Shown: in pieces, positions 29,500 through 37,946 of the stretch
Position numbering within the stretch: position 1 is the first letter of the stretch
Layout: each line of letters opens with the position of its first letter
DNA from: Rubrivivax sp.
Lineage (GTDB): Bacteria; Pseudomonadota; Gammaproteobacteria; Burkholderiales; Burkholderiaceae_C
Direction: 5' to 3'
Assembly (NCBI GenBank): GCA_016719535.1
Contig: JADJYX010000002.1
Location: 62,001-126,000, forward strand
Length of the DNA stretch: 64,000 nucleotides
Program-made: the position numbers and the translations under genes
The notes under the pieces: model-generated
Database searches by the model: none
What the model saw: the letters and a program-made list of their open reading frames with translations, nothing else
Told to the model about the DNA's origin: nothing

Positions 29500-31887
29500 C
29501 TAGAACGACCGCAGGATGCGCCGGACGTGCTCGCAGGCGAGCAGGATACGCTCCGGCGTCGCCGGTGCGTCCAGTTCCACCGCCACCTGGTGGTTGCCGG
29601 CGGCGCTGACCGCATCCTTGATGGCGAAGAAGGCCGACAGCGCCAGCATCAGCGGCGGCTCGCCCACCGCCTTGCTGCGGTACGGCGTGGCCTTGACATT
29701 GGCGCCGTCGAAGAAGCGCACGTGGAAGGCTTCTGGCACGTCGCCGGCCACCGGGATCTTGTAGGTGCTGGGGCCATGCGTGAGCAGCCGCCCCTTCGCA
29801 TCCCAGATGCACTCTTCCATCGTCAGCCAGCCCATGCCCTGGATATAGGCGCCCTCGACCTGGCCGCGGTCGATGGCCGGGTTGATGCTGCGGCCCACGT
29901 CGTGGACGATGTCCACGCGCCGGCACCACCATTCGCCGGTCAGCGTGTCGATCTCGACCTCGGTCACCGCCGCGCCGTAGCAGTAGTAGTAGAAGGCGCG
30001 GCCGGTCAGCGTGGCGAAGTCGTAGCCGATCTCGGGCGTCTTGTAGAAACCCGTCACCGACAGGCCCACGCGGTCCAGCCAGGCCTGCTTGATGAGGTCT
30101 GGCCAGGCGATGGACCCGCCGCCGCCTGACCCTTTGACAGAGGCCTGGCCATCGGCAAACACCACCTCGTCGGCGCTGCAGCCGAGCCGCGCCGCCGCAA
30201 CCGGCGACAGCCGCGCGCGCAGCTGGTCGCAGGCATCGTTGATGGCGGCGCCGTTGATGTCGGCGCCGCTGCTGGCCGCGGTGGCGCTGGCATTGGGCAC
30301 CTTCTGCGTATCGGTGCCGGTCACGCGCACCAGGGCGACCGGGATGCCCAGGCCGTCGGCGGCCACCTGCGCCATCTTGGTGTTCAGCCCCTGGCCCATC
30401 TCGGTGCCGCCGTGGTTCACGGCCACGGTGCCGTCCTGGTAGACCATCACCAGCGCGCCGCCCTGGTTGAGCATGGTGGCGGTGAAGCTGATGCCGAATT
30501 TGAGCGGCGTGATCGCCAGGCCCTTCTTGCGCGTGCGGCTCTTCTTCGGGTCGGCGTTGAAGGCGTCGATGGCGGCGCGGCGCGCGCGGTAGCCCGACTC
30601 GCCCTCGAGTTCGGCCAGGATGCGGTCGGCGACCCAGTCCTCGATCACCTGGCCATAGGGCGTGGTCATCGACTTCGCATCGCCGCTGGCTGACGGGTCG
30701 CGGTAGAGGTTGATGCGGCGCACGTCCAGCGGGTCGCGGCCCAGCTGCCTGGCGATGGCCTCGATCACCGTCTCGATGCCGAACATGCCCTGCGGCCCGC
30801 CGAAGCCGCGGAACGCCGTGCTCGACTGCGTATTCGTCCTGCAGCGATGGCTGACCACATGCAGGTTGGGCAGGTGGTAGCAGTTGTCGATGTGCAGCAC
30901 CGCGCGGTCGTTGACCGGGCCGCTGTAGTCGACGCTGTAGCCGCAGCGGCTGGCCAGCATCACGTCCAGGCCGAGGATCCGGCCGTCGTCGTCGAAGCCG
31001 ACGTCGTAGTCGATGCGGAAGTCGTGCCGCTTGCCCGTGATCATGATGTCGTCGTCACGGTTGGCGCGCAGCTTGACCGGCTTCTTCAGCCTGAAGGCAG
31101 CGAGTGCCGCACTCTGGCTGAAGATGCTGGCATTGCCTTCCTTGCCGCCAAAGCCGCCGCCCATGCGACGGCAGATCACCTCGACGTCGTGCGTGCCCAG
31201 GTTCAGCGCCGCGGCGGCCTCGCGCTGGTTGCCGTCGGGGTGCTGGGTGCTGACGTAGAGCGTGAGCTGCCCGTCCTCGCGCGGCACGGCATAGGTGATC
31301 TGTCCTTCCAGGTAGAACTGCTCCTGCTGGCCGCAACGCGTGCTGCCCTTCAGCCGGTGTGGGGCGGCAGCGATGGCGCCGGCCGCGTCACCCTGTGCCA
31401 GGCTCTTGGTCGGGATGACGAAGCTGCCGGCTTGCAGCGCCTGCTCGATGGTGACGATCGCCGGCTTCTCGACCACGTTCACCTTGGCCCTGGCTGCCGC
31501 CTCGCGCGCATAGAGCATCTCGCGTGCCACCACCACCGCCACCGGCTGGCCGAGAAACTGCACCGTGCCGTCGGCAAGAAACGGGTCGTCGTGGACGATG
31601 GGGCCGCAGTTGTTTTCGCCCGGGATGTCGCGGGCGGTGAAGACCGCCACCACGCCGTGCATGGCGAGCACCGCGGCGCGGTCGATGCCTTCGCCCACCA
31701 GCTCGCCATGGGCCACCGGCGATGTGATCAGCGCCGCATACAGCGTGCCGCGCAGTTCGGGGATGTCGTCGGTATAGACGGCCTCGCCGGTGACGTGCAG
31801 CACCGCGCTCTCGTGCGGCAGTTCCCTGCCCTGCTCGCCGCGGGTGGCCACGGCGGCGATCTCGGCCAGCGTGCTGGGTGCATTCAT
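29500..31887 (-). CDS. xdhB: Xanthine dehydrogenase, molybdenum-binding large subunit
   Basis: A 795-residue subunit that carries the molybdopterin cofactor and oxidises hypoxanthine and xanthine to urate. Visible features are the N-terminal aldehyde/xanthine-oxidase hammerhead domain (HVTGEAVYTDDIPELRGTL), GGGFGGKEG, FRGFGGPQG and the catalytic Glu in KAVGEPPLM near the C-terminus. ATG 31887 lies three bases after the xdhA stop. The length matches XdhB of other proteobacteria. The maturation factor gene xdhC, often next to xdhB, is not seen in the window. Confidence 0.96.
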   Translation of the reverse strand: MNAPSTLAEIAAVATRGEQGRELPHESAVLHVTGEAVYTDDIPELRGTLYAALITSPVAHGELVGEGIDRAAVLAMHGVVAVFTARDIPGENNCGPIVHDDPFLADGTVQFLGQPVAVVVAREMLYAREAAARAKVNVVEKPAIVTIEQALQAGSFVIPTKSLAQGDAAGAIAAAPHRLKGSTRCGQQEQFYLEGQITYAVPREDGQLTLYVSTQHPDGNQREAAAALNLGTHDVEVICRRMGGGFGGKEGNASIFSQSAALAAFRLKKPVKLRANRDDDIMITGKRHDFRIDYDVGFDDDGRILGLDVMLASRCGYSVDYSGPVNDRAVLHIDNCYHLPNLHVVSHRCRTNTQSSTAFRGFGGPQGMFGIETVIEAIARQLGRDPLDVRRINLYRDPSASGDAKSMTTPYGQVIEDWVADRILAELEGESGYRARRAAIDAFNADPKKSRTRKKGLAITPLKFGISFTATMLNQGGALVMVYQDGTVAVNHGGTEMGQGLNTKMAQVAADGLGIPVALVRVTGTDTQKVPNASATAASSGADINGAAINDACDQLRARLSPVAAARLGCSADEVVFADGQASVKGSGGGGSIAWPDLIKQAWLDRVGLSVTGFYKTPEIGYDFATLTGRAFYYYCYGAAVTEVEIDTLTGEWWCRRVDIVHDVGRSINPAIDRGQVEGAYIQGMGWLTMEECIWDAKGRLLTHGPSTYKIPVAGDVPEAFHVRFFDGANVKATPYRSKAVGEPPLMLALSAFFAIKDAVSAAGNHQVAVELDAPATPERILLACEHVRRILRSF

Positions 31888-31890
31888 GGC

Positions 31891-33396
31891 TCAGGCCCCT
31901 TGCATGGAGGTTTCGGTCTGCAGGTCGGGCTGCACGAAGCGCAGCACCAGGTTGCGCGCCACCAGCGCACGGTAGGCCCAGGTGGCACGCAGGCCGTCGC
32001 GCGGCGTGAAGCTGGCCGCGATGGCCTCGTCCAGCGCATCGGCGCCCACCTCGTCGGGCGTGCGGCCTTCCAGCACCGCCTCGAGCTTCCTCGCGCGCGC
32101 CGGAAAGGGCGTGAGGCCGTTGTAGGCCAGCTTCACGTCACGCAGCCTGCCGCCTTCCACCTTCCAGCTCATCGCGGCGCAGGTGGCCGAGATGTCCTGT
32201 TCGAAGCGCTTGCTGATCTTGTGCGCCCTGAACTGGCGGCCCTGCGGGCGCGGCAGCTCGATGGCCTCGATAAATTCACCCGGCTGCAGCACGGTGCGCT
32301 TCTGGCCGGTGTAGAAGTCGTCGAGCGCGATGCGGCGGGTCTCGTCCTTGCCCCTGGGACCGCGCTTGCGCAAGGTCAGCATGGCGCCCAGCGCCATCAG
32401 GCAGGGCATGCTGTCGCCGATGGGCGAGCCATTGGCGATATTGCCGCCCAGCGTGGCGGTGCTGCGGATGGGCGGGCTGCCGAAGCGGCGCAGCACCTCG
32501 GCGAAGTCGGGCAGCTCAGCGGCCACCGCATCCATCACGCGGTCCAGCGGCACGGCGGCACCGATGCGCCAGGCCGCGGCGCTGGTGTCGATGCGCTTCA
32601 ACTCGGCCACGCCACCGACATAAGCGATGAAGGGCGGCCGCACGTAGCGCTTGTTGACGGTGAGACCGAATTCGGTGCTGCCGGCCAGCAGGGTGGCGTC
32701 GGGATGTTCGGCCAGGTAGGCCGACAGTTCGGCCGCGGTGGCGGGCGAGACGAATTCGCTGCCCTTGCGGGTGCGCACCACCGGCTGCACCACCATCTCG
32801 CCATCCAGGTTGTAGCGCGGCTGCGTGGGGCGGGCGATCTCTTTCAGCAGCGCCAGTTCCTTCGCATCCTGCAGCGACCGCGCGGCAGCGGGTGCGGCGC
32901 AGGCCTGCACGGCGGCGTCGACGATGGGCTTGTAGCCGGTGCAGCGGCAGAGGTTGCCGGAGAGCGCATCGGTGATCTGTGCCCGCGTGGGCTGCGCGGT
33001 CTTCTCCGCCAGACCGGCCAGGCTCATCACGATGCCCGGCGTGCAGAAGCCGCATTGCGAGCCGTGGCAGCCGACCATGGCTTGCTGCACCGGGTGCAGC
33101 GTGCCGTCGGCCTTCTTCAGGCTCTCGACCGTCTTCACCGCCTTGCCGTCCAGCGTGGGCAGCATCTGCATGCAGCTGTTGACGGGCTTCCAGTCGATCG
33201 CCTGGCCGTCGGCGCCGGGCTCGCCGATCAGCACCACGCAGGCGCCGCAATCGCCTTCGGCGCAGCCTTCCTTGGTGCCGGTGCGGTGCAGCTTCTCGCG
33301 CAGATAGTCCAGCACCGTGGTGGTGCGTCGTTCGCCCTGGGCGTGGTGGATCTGTCCGTCGAGGACGAAGCGGACGGCATAGAAGTCGCTGCTCAT
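31891..33396 (-). CDS. xdhA: Xanthine dehydrogenase, FeS/FAD small subunit
   Basis: A 501-residue subunit that moves electrons from the molybdenum site to NAD. The N-terminal plant-type [2Fe-2S] domain has CAEGDCGACVV, and the second cluster uses CGFCTPGIVMS and NLCRCTGYKPI. The FAD-binding domain spans about 195-375 and a CO-dehydrogenase-like C-terminal domain follows. It heads a tight pair with xdhB. A hairpin at 33436-33456 separates it from the MetE-like gene upstream. Confidence 0.96.
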   Translation of the reverse strand: MSSDFYAVRFVLDGQIHHAQGERRTTTVLDYLREKLHRTGTKEGCAEGDCGACVVLIGEPGADGQAIDWKPVNSCMQMLPTLDGKAVKTVESLKKADGTLHPVQQAMVGCHGSQCGFCTPGIVMSLAGLAEKTAQPTRAQITDALSGNLCRCTGYKPIVDAAVQACAAPAAARSLQDAKELALLKEIARPTQPRYNLDGEMVVQPVVRTRKGSEFVSPATAAELSAYLAEHPDATLLAGSTEFGLTVNKRYVRPPFIAYVGGVAELKRIDTSAAAWRIGAAVPLDRVMDAVAAELPDFAEVLRRFGSPPIRSTATLGGNIANGSPIGDSMPCLMALGAMLTLRKRGPRGKDETRRIALDDFYTGQKRTVLQPGEFIEAIELPRPQGRQFRAHKISKRFEQDISATCAAMSWKVEGGRLRDVKLAYNGLTPFPARARKLEAVLEGRTPDEVGADALDEAIAASFTPRDGLRATWAYRALVARNLVLRFVQPDLQTETSMQGA

Positions 33397-33435
33397 GCGG
33401 GCGGCCCTGGGCTGGGTAAAGGGCAGATTTTAGGT

Positions 33436-33456
33436 GGCCCCGCCCGGCGCGGGGCC
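33436..33456. promoter_or_regulatory. Hairpin between the MetE-like gene and xdhA
   Basis: GGCCCCGC and GCGGGGCC form an 8-bp stem with a five-base loop in the 67-base gap. No U-tract follows on the minus strand, so it may slow or process the transcript rather than end it. Confidence 0.45.
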
Positions 33457-33463
33457 TGTGTCG

Positions 33464-34564
33464 TCAGGCCACCTGCCCCCACACCGACCGCGCCACCTCG
33501 ACCACCCGCTCGAGCTTGCGCCACTGGTCGTCCATCGACAGCGCATTGCCATGGTGGGTGCTGGAAAAGCCGCATTGCGGAGACAGGCACAGGTCCTCCA
33601 GCGGCACATAGCGCGCAGCCTCGGCGATGCGGCGCTTCAGGTCGTCGGCCGATTCCAGGTCGCCGAGCTTGGTCGTCACCAGGCCGAGCACGACGCGCTT
33701 GCCGCGCGGCAAGGCGCGCAACGGCTCGAAGGTGCCGGCGCGCGCGCTGTCGAACTCCATGAAATAGCCGTCGACATTCGTCGAGAACATCGCCTCCACC
33801 ACCGGGTCGTAACCCCCTTCGGCCACCCAGGCGCTCTTGAAATTGCCGCGGCAGGTGTGGATGGTCACGCGCAGGTCGGCGGGCTTGGTCGCCAGCGCCT
33901 CGTTGATCACGCGCGCATAGGTCGCCGGCAGCGCCGCCGGGTCGTCGCCATTGGCGCGGCATTTGGCCTGGATGGCCGGGTCGCACAGGTAGGCGAAGGT
34001 GATGTCGTCGAGCTGCAGGTAGCGGCAGCCGGCGGCATACAGGTGGGCGATGGCCTGGCGGTAGGCGGCCGCGGTATCGGCCCAGAAGGCGTCGAGGTCG
34101 GGGTAGACCTCGCGAGCAATCGACGCCCGGCCGCCGCGCAGGTGCAGCATCGACGGCGAGGGGATCGTCATCTTCGGCGTGCGCGTGGTGGTCTTCGCCA
34201 GGAAGGCGAAGTCATCGGCCATGATCGGCCGGCCGCAGGCGATGCGGCCGGTGACGGTGGCAATCGGTGGCTGTTCCTGGCCCGCGATCTTGAACTTGGG
34301 GCCGGCGTTGTCCTGCAGCGTGACGCCGTCGAGCTGCGCCAGAAAGTCCAGGTGCCACCAGTCGCGGCGGAATTCGCCATCGGTGATGCCCTGCAGGCCG
34401 ATGGCCTCCTGCCGGCGCACGGCCTCGGTGATGGCGGCGTCCTCGGCAGCGCGCAGCGCGGCGGCGTCGACCTCGCCGCGCTTGAAGCGCGCGCGCGTCT
34501 CGGCCAGCGCCGCCGGGCGCAGCAGGCTGCCAACCTGGTCGGCGCGGAAGGGGGCTTGCAGCAT
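33464..34564 (-). CDS. MetE-like cobalamin-independent methionine synthase family protein (YxjG type)
   Basis: A 366-residue protein like the C-terminal catalytic half of MetE, the form often called YxjG. Motifs are ADQVGSLLRP at the start, ITDGEFRRDWWHLDF, the zinc-site HTCRGNF, YFMEFD and the late LCLSPQCGFSS with the zinc Cys. It lacks the N-terminal MetE domain and probably transfers a methyl group to or from a thiol substrate other than homocysteine. It lies inside the purine operon between the NCS2 permease and xdhA, with 53 and 67 bases on either side, but its link to purine use is unknown. Confidence 0.9.
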   Translation of the reverse strand: MLQAPFRADQVGSLLRPAALAETRARFKRGEVDAAALRAAEDAAITEAVRRQEAIGLQGITDGEFRRDWWHLDFLAQLDGVTLQDNAGPKFKIAGQEQPPIATVTGRIACGRPIMADDFAFLAKTTTRTPKMTIPSPSMLHLRGGRASIAREVYPDLDAFWADTAAAYRQAIAHLYAAGCRYLQLDDITFAYLCDPAIQAKCRANGDDPAALPATYARVINEALATKPADLRVTIHTCRGNFKSAWVAEGGYDPVVEAMFSTNVDGYFMEFDSARAGTFEPLRALPRGKRVVLGLVTTKLGDLESADDLKRRIAEAARYVPLEDLCLSPQCGFSSTHHGNALSMDDQWRKLERVVEVARSVWGQVA

Positions 34565-34617
34565 GGGGGGTATCTCCTGGATCGTGCGCGATGCGGCCAT
34601 GCTAGCGGCCCCGACGC

Positions 34618-36096
34618 TCAGTGCGCGTCGGCCGTCTTCGCCGCGTCGATGGCCGCCTGCCGGTCTTCGCGCGCGCCGTTGAAGAACAGGTTCAGCAGCA
34701 CCGCCGTCACCGCGGTCAGCAGGATGCCGCTCTCCAGCAGCGGGTGCAGGCCATGGGCCATCTGCTGCGTCCAGCGCGGTGCCACCAGCGGAACGAGGCC
34801 GGCGCCGATCGACACCGCCACGATATAGAGGTTGTGGCGGTTGCCCTTGTAGTCCACGGTCGACAGGATGCGGATGCCGGTGGCCGCCACCATGCCGAAC
34901 ATCACCAGCCCGGCGCCGCCGAGCACGAAGGTGGGAATGGACTCGACGAAGGCTGCCATCTTGGGCAGCAGGCCGAGCACGATCATGATCACGCCGCCGG
35001 CCACGCAGACCCAGCGGCTCTTCACCCCGGTGACGCCCACCAGGCCGACGTTCTGGCTGAAGCTCGTATAGGGGAAGGTATTGAAGATGCCGCCGATCAC
35101 GGTGCCCAGGCCGTCGGTGCGCAACCCGGCGGCCAGCTGCGGCTGGTCGATGCGCTTGCCCGTCATGTCGGACAGGGCCAGGAACATGCCGGTCGATTCG
35201 ATCATCACGACGATCATCACCAGCGTCATCGTCAGGATCATCAGCGGGTCGAAGGTCGGCATGCCGAAGGCAAACGGCGTGACGACGTCGAACCAGTGCG
35301 CCTTGGCCACCTTGTCGAAGTGCATCTTGCCCAGCGCCACCGCCAGCACGCAGCCGGCCACGATGCCCAGCAGCACCGAGATGTTGGCGACGAAGCCCTT
35401 GGTGAATTTCACCAGCAGCAGGATGACGACCAGCACCGCAGCGGCCACGGCCAGATTGTCGAGCGCGCCATAGCCCGGGTTGTCCACCATCGGGATCGGC
35501 CCCGGCAGCTTCACCGGTGCGCTCGCGGCCTGTGCCGTGGCCTTGGCGGCATCGACCATGGCCACCAGTTTCGGCACGTCCACGCTCTGCGCCATCGGCG
35601 CCGGGCCGCCCAGCGCCCAGCCCACGCCCACGCGCATCAGGCTGATGCCGATGATGGCGATGATGGTGCCGGTGACCACCGGCGGGAAGAAGCGCAGCAG
35701 CTTGCTGACCACGGGCGCGATGAGCATCGAGATGACGCCGGCGCCGATGATGGCGCCGAAGATCGCACGCGCGCCCTCCACCCCCGGCATGGCGTTGGCA
35801 AAGGCCACCATCGGCCCCACCGCCGCGAAGGTCACGCCCATCATCACCGGCAGCCGGATGCCGAACCAGCGCGTCATGCCCAGGCTCTGCACCAGCGTCA
35901 CCAGGCCGCAGCAGAAAAGGTCGGCCGAGATCAGCAGCGCCACCTGCTCGGGGCTGAGCTTGAGCGCACGGCCGACGATCAGCGGCACCGCAATCGCGCC
36001 GGCATACATCACCAGCACATGCTGCAGGCCCAGAGCGGCCAGGCGGCCAGCGGGCAGTTGCTCGTCCACGGGGTGGACGGTGGCGGTCGTCGTCAT
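34618..36096 (-). CDS. NCS2-family purine (xanthine/uracil) permease
   Basis: A 492-residue membrane protein of the nucleobase:cation symporter-2 family with about 12-14 hydrophobic segments. It has the family stretches TYASFSQNVGLVGVTGVKSR-like (SFSQNVGLVGVTGVKSRWV) and VLGGAGLVMFGMVAATG. ATG 36096 is preceded by a near-perfect AGGAGGT. With xdhAB and puuD on each side, xanthine or urate uptake is likely, as with XanQ and UacT. It starts 26 bases after the puuD copy 2 stop. Confidence 0.93.
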   Translation of the reverse strand: MTTTATVHPVDEQLPAGRLAALGLQHVLVMYAGAIAVPLIVGRALKLSPEQVALLISADLFCCGLVTLVQSLGMTRWFGIRLPVMMGVTFAAVGPMVAFANAMPGVEGARAIFGAIIGAGVISMLIAPVVSKLLRFFPPVVTGTIIAIIGISLMRVGVGWALGGPAPMAQSVDVPKLVAMVDAAKATAQAASAPVKLPGPIPMVDNPGYGALDNLAVAAAVLVVILLLVKFTKGFVANISVLLGIVAGCVLAVALGKMHFDKVAKAHWFDVVTPFAFGMPTFDPLMILTMTLVMIVVMIESTGMFLALSDMTGKRIDQPQLAAGLRTDGLGTVIGGIFNTFPYTSFSQNVGLVGVTGVKSRWVCVAGGVIMIVLGLLPKMAAFVESIPTFVLGGAGLVMFGMVAATGIRILSTVDYKGNRHNLYIVAVSIGAGLVPLVAPRWTQQMAHGLHPLLESGILLTAVTAVLLNLFFNGAREDRQAAIDAAKTADAH

Positions 36097-36122
36097 GGAC
36101 ACCTCCTCGGTGAAGAATCAAC

Positions 36123-37316
36123 TCAGGGCTTGGCCCCGGCCTCGTACCAGCGCTTGATCAGCGCACGCTCGGCCTCGGTGATCTGCGTGGCGTTGTTCAG
36201 CGGCATCAGCCTGAGCACCGCCACCTGCTGGTAGATGGCCAGCGCCTGCCGGGCGATCAGCGCGTCCTCGTGCAGCGCGACATTCTTCTGCTGCAGCTGC
36301 GCGTTGTGGCAGGCGGTGCAGCGCTGTTCGATGACGGCCCTGACCTGCGCGAACGTGGCCGGGGCTTGCGCCTGCTGCGCGGGTTGCGGCTTCGGCGCCA
36401 TGGCGACGACGAGCCCGACGAGGATGGCGCTGCCGCCGATGGCGCAGCCCCAGGGCGGACTCACGCCCTTGACATGGGCCTTGTGCCGCGCGACGAAGAA
36501 GTGCCGGATCAGCGCGCCGGCGAGCATCAGCAGCACCAGCACGATCCAGTTGTACCGGCCCTGGTACAGCCAGCCGTAGTGGTTGCTGAGCATGGCGATC
36601 AGCACCGGCAGCGTGAAATAGGTGTTGTGCACGCTGCGCTGCTTGCCGCGCTGGCCGTGGATGGGGTCGGCGCTTTGCCCGGCCATCATCGCGGCGACGA
36701 CTTTCTTCTGCCCCGGGATGATCCAGAAGAAGACGTTGGCGCTCATCGCGGTGGCGATCATGGCGCCCACCAGCAAGAAGGCGGCGCGCCCGGCAAAGAG
36801 CTGGCAGGCGAGGTAGCTGGCCAGCACGATGGCCGCGGTGATGGCCACGCCCACGAGCTGCTCGCCTCTCTCGCGCGGGCCCAGCACGCGGCAGATGGCG
36901 TCGTAGACGAGCCAGAAGGCGGCGAGAAAACCCAGGGCGCTGGCGCCGGCGGCCAGCGGGCTCCAGTCGAACAGGCTCTTGTCCACCAGGAAGCTGCCGG
37001 CGTTCCACAGGTACAGCACGGTGAAGAGCGCGAAGCCGCTGAGCCAGGTGCTGTAGCTCTCCCAGTAGAACCAGTGCAGCTCGGTGTGGATCTTCTTGGG
37101 CGCCAGCATGTATTTCTGCGGGTTGTAGAAGCCCCCGCCATGCACGGCCCACAGCGCGCCGTCGACGCCCTTTTCCAGCAGGTCGGGCGATTTCGGCCGG
37201 ATCAGGTGGTTGTCCAGCCACACGAAATAGAAGCTCGAGCCCACCCACGCGATCGCCGTGATCACGTGCAGCCACCGCAGCAGCACGTTGGCCCAGTCCA
37301 GCAGGTAGGCGTCCAT
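36123..37316 (-). CDS. puuD: Urate hydroxylase PuuD, copy 2
   Basis: A 397-residue paralogue of the gene at 13714-14910, about 97 percent identical by eye. It has the same eight-helix urate oxidase domain and C-terminal cytochrome domain with CTACH. This is the copy in the right pathway context, between uraH and the purine permease. Its 5' region holds the 14-bp palindrome at 37454-37467, about 140 bases ahead of ATG 37316, so it is probably the regulated, purine-induced copy. Confidence 0.95.
   Translation of the reverse strand: MDAYLLDWANVLLRWLHVITAIAWVGSSFYFVWLDNHLIRPKSPDLLEKGVDGALWAVHGGGFYNPQKYMLAPKKIHTELHWFYWESYSTWLSGFALFTVLYLWNAGSFLVDKSLFDWSPLAAGASALGFLAAFWLVYDAICRVLGPRERGEQLVGVAITAAIVLASYLACQLFAGRAAFLLVGAMIATAMSANVFFWIIPGQKKVVAAMMAGQSADPIHGQRGKQRSVHNTYFTLPVLIAMLSNHYGWLYQGRYNWIVLVLLMLAGALIRHFFVARHKAHVKGVSPPWGCAIGGSAILVGLVVAMAPKPQPAQQAQAPATFAQVRAVIEQRCTACHNAQLQQKNVALHEDALIARQALAIYQQVAVLRLMPLNNATQITEAERALIKRWYEAGAKP
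36133..37316 (-). repeat. 1.18-kb direct repeat, copy 2 (puuD)
   Basis: This block pairs with 13727-14910 in the same orientation. Flanks differ completely on both sides, and no insertion-sequence ends or target duplications are visible at the borders. Confidence 0.9.
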
Positions 37317-37453
37317 TGGCAGGTGTGATCGGGAACGGCAGGTCGAACGACCTGCGAGCCAGGGTCACTGGCCGGGTTCCCTCACCACGGCGGGCTCTGT
37401 GAGGCATTCACGTCGCGACACCCGGGCGGGCGGCTCCGCGGCGACGTGGACCC

Positions 37454-37467
37454 GACTGTATACAGTC
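37454..37467. promoter_or_regulatory. 14-bp palindromic operator upstream of puuD
   Basis: GACTGTATACAGTC is a perfect palindrome in the gap between uraH and puuD copy 2. It shares the TGTATACA core with the site next to gntR at 37927-37938, and its TGTATA could itself be part of a -10 element. A GntR operator controlling the puuD-xdhB arm is the likely role. Confidence 0.7.
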
Positions 37468-37517
37468 CGATTCCGCTTCGTATCCTGGTTTGCCCGAGGC
37501 TCGAGTTTCGGCGGGCC

Positions 37518-37874
37518 TCAGGATCCGCGGTAGGTGCTGTAGCTCCAGGGGCTGACGAGCAGCGGCACGTGGTAGTGACCGGCGGCGTCGGCAATGCCGA
37601 AATCGAGTGGCACGGTGTCGATGAAGGCCGGTTCGGGCAGCGCCACGCCGCGCGCACGGAAATAGGGCGCCACCTCGAACAGCAGCCGCCAGCGGCCGGC
37701 CGCCATGGCCGCCGCGTCGAGCAGCGGGCCGTCGGGGCAACGGCCATCGGCATTGAGCACGATCGACTTCACGGTCTGCGCGCCGGCGTCGCCGATGCGC
37801 TGCAGCGTGACCCTCATGCCCGCCGCCGGGCAGCCGTTCATCGTGTCCAGCACATGCGTGCTCAGGTGTCCCAT
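37518..37874 (-). CDS. uraH: 5-hydroxyisourate hydrolase (transthyretin-like)
   Basis: A 118-residue HIU hydrolase that converts 5-hydroxyisourate to OHCU. It starts MGHLSTHVLDTMNGCPAAGM with the family N-terminal block (active His in STHVLD), continues with LLFEVAPYF and HYHVPLLVSPWSYSTYRGS, ending in the diagnostic C-terminal YRGS tetrapeptide. The gene is divergent from gntR, whose operator lies in the 72-base gap. It precedes puuD copy 2 by 201 bases with another operator between. Confidence 0.96.
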   Translation of the reverse strand: MGHLSTHVLDTMNGCPAAGMRVTLQRIGDAGAQTVKSIVLNADGRCPDGPLLDAAAMAAGRWRLLFEVAPYFRARGVALPEPAFIDTVPLDFGIADAAGHYHVPLLVSPWSYSTYRGS

Positions 37875-37926
37875 CGGGGCCTCCAGGGGTGAATGCGGGC
37901 CGACCCGGGTTGGTCGAAGCGCCGCG

Positions 37927-37938
37927 AGTGTATACACT
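37927..37938. promoter_or_regulatory. 12-bp palindromic operator in the gntR-uraH gap
   Basis: AGTGTATACACT is a perfect palindrome ending eight bases before the gntR ATG at 37947. The TGTATACA core is shared with 37454-37467. Its position fits both autoregulation of gntR and control of uraH. Confidence 0.72.
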
Positions 37939-37946
37939 TTGCAGCC

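Noticed and set aside
30847..33762. Very long plus-strand frame opposite xdhA and xdhB
   Set aside because: Its composition is His/Ala/Arg-rich with no domain, and both xdh genes on the other strand have complete catalytic motifs.
34621..36234. Plus-strand frame opposite the NCS2 permease
   Set aside because: Low-complexity Gln/His/Arg-rich product antisense to a recognisable permease.
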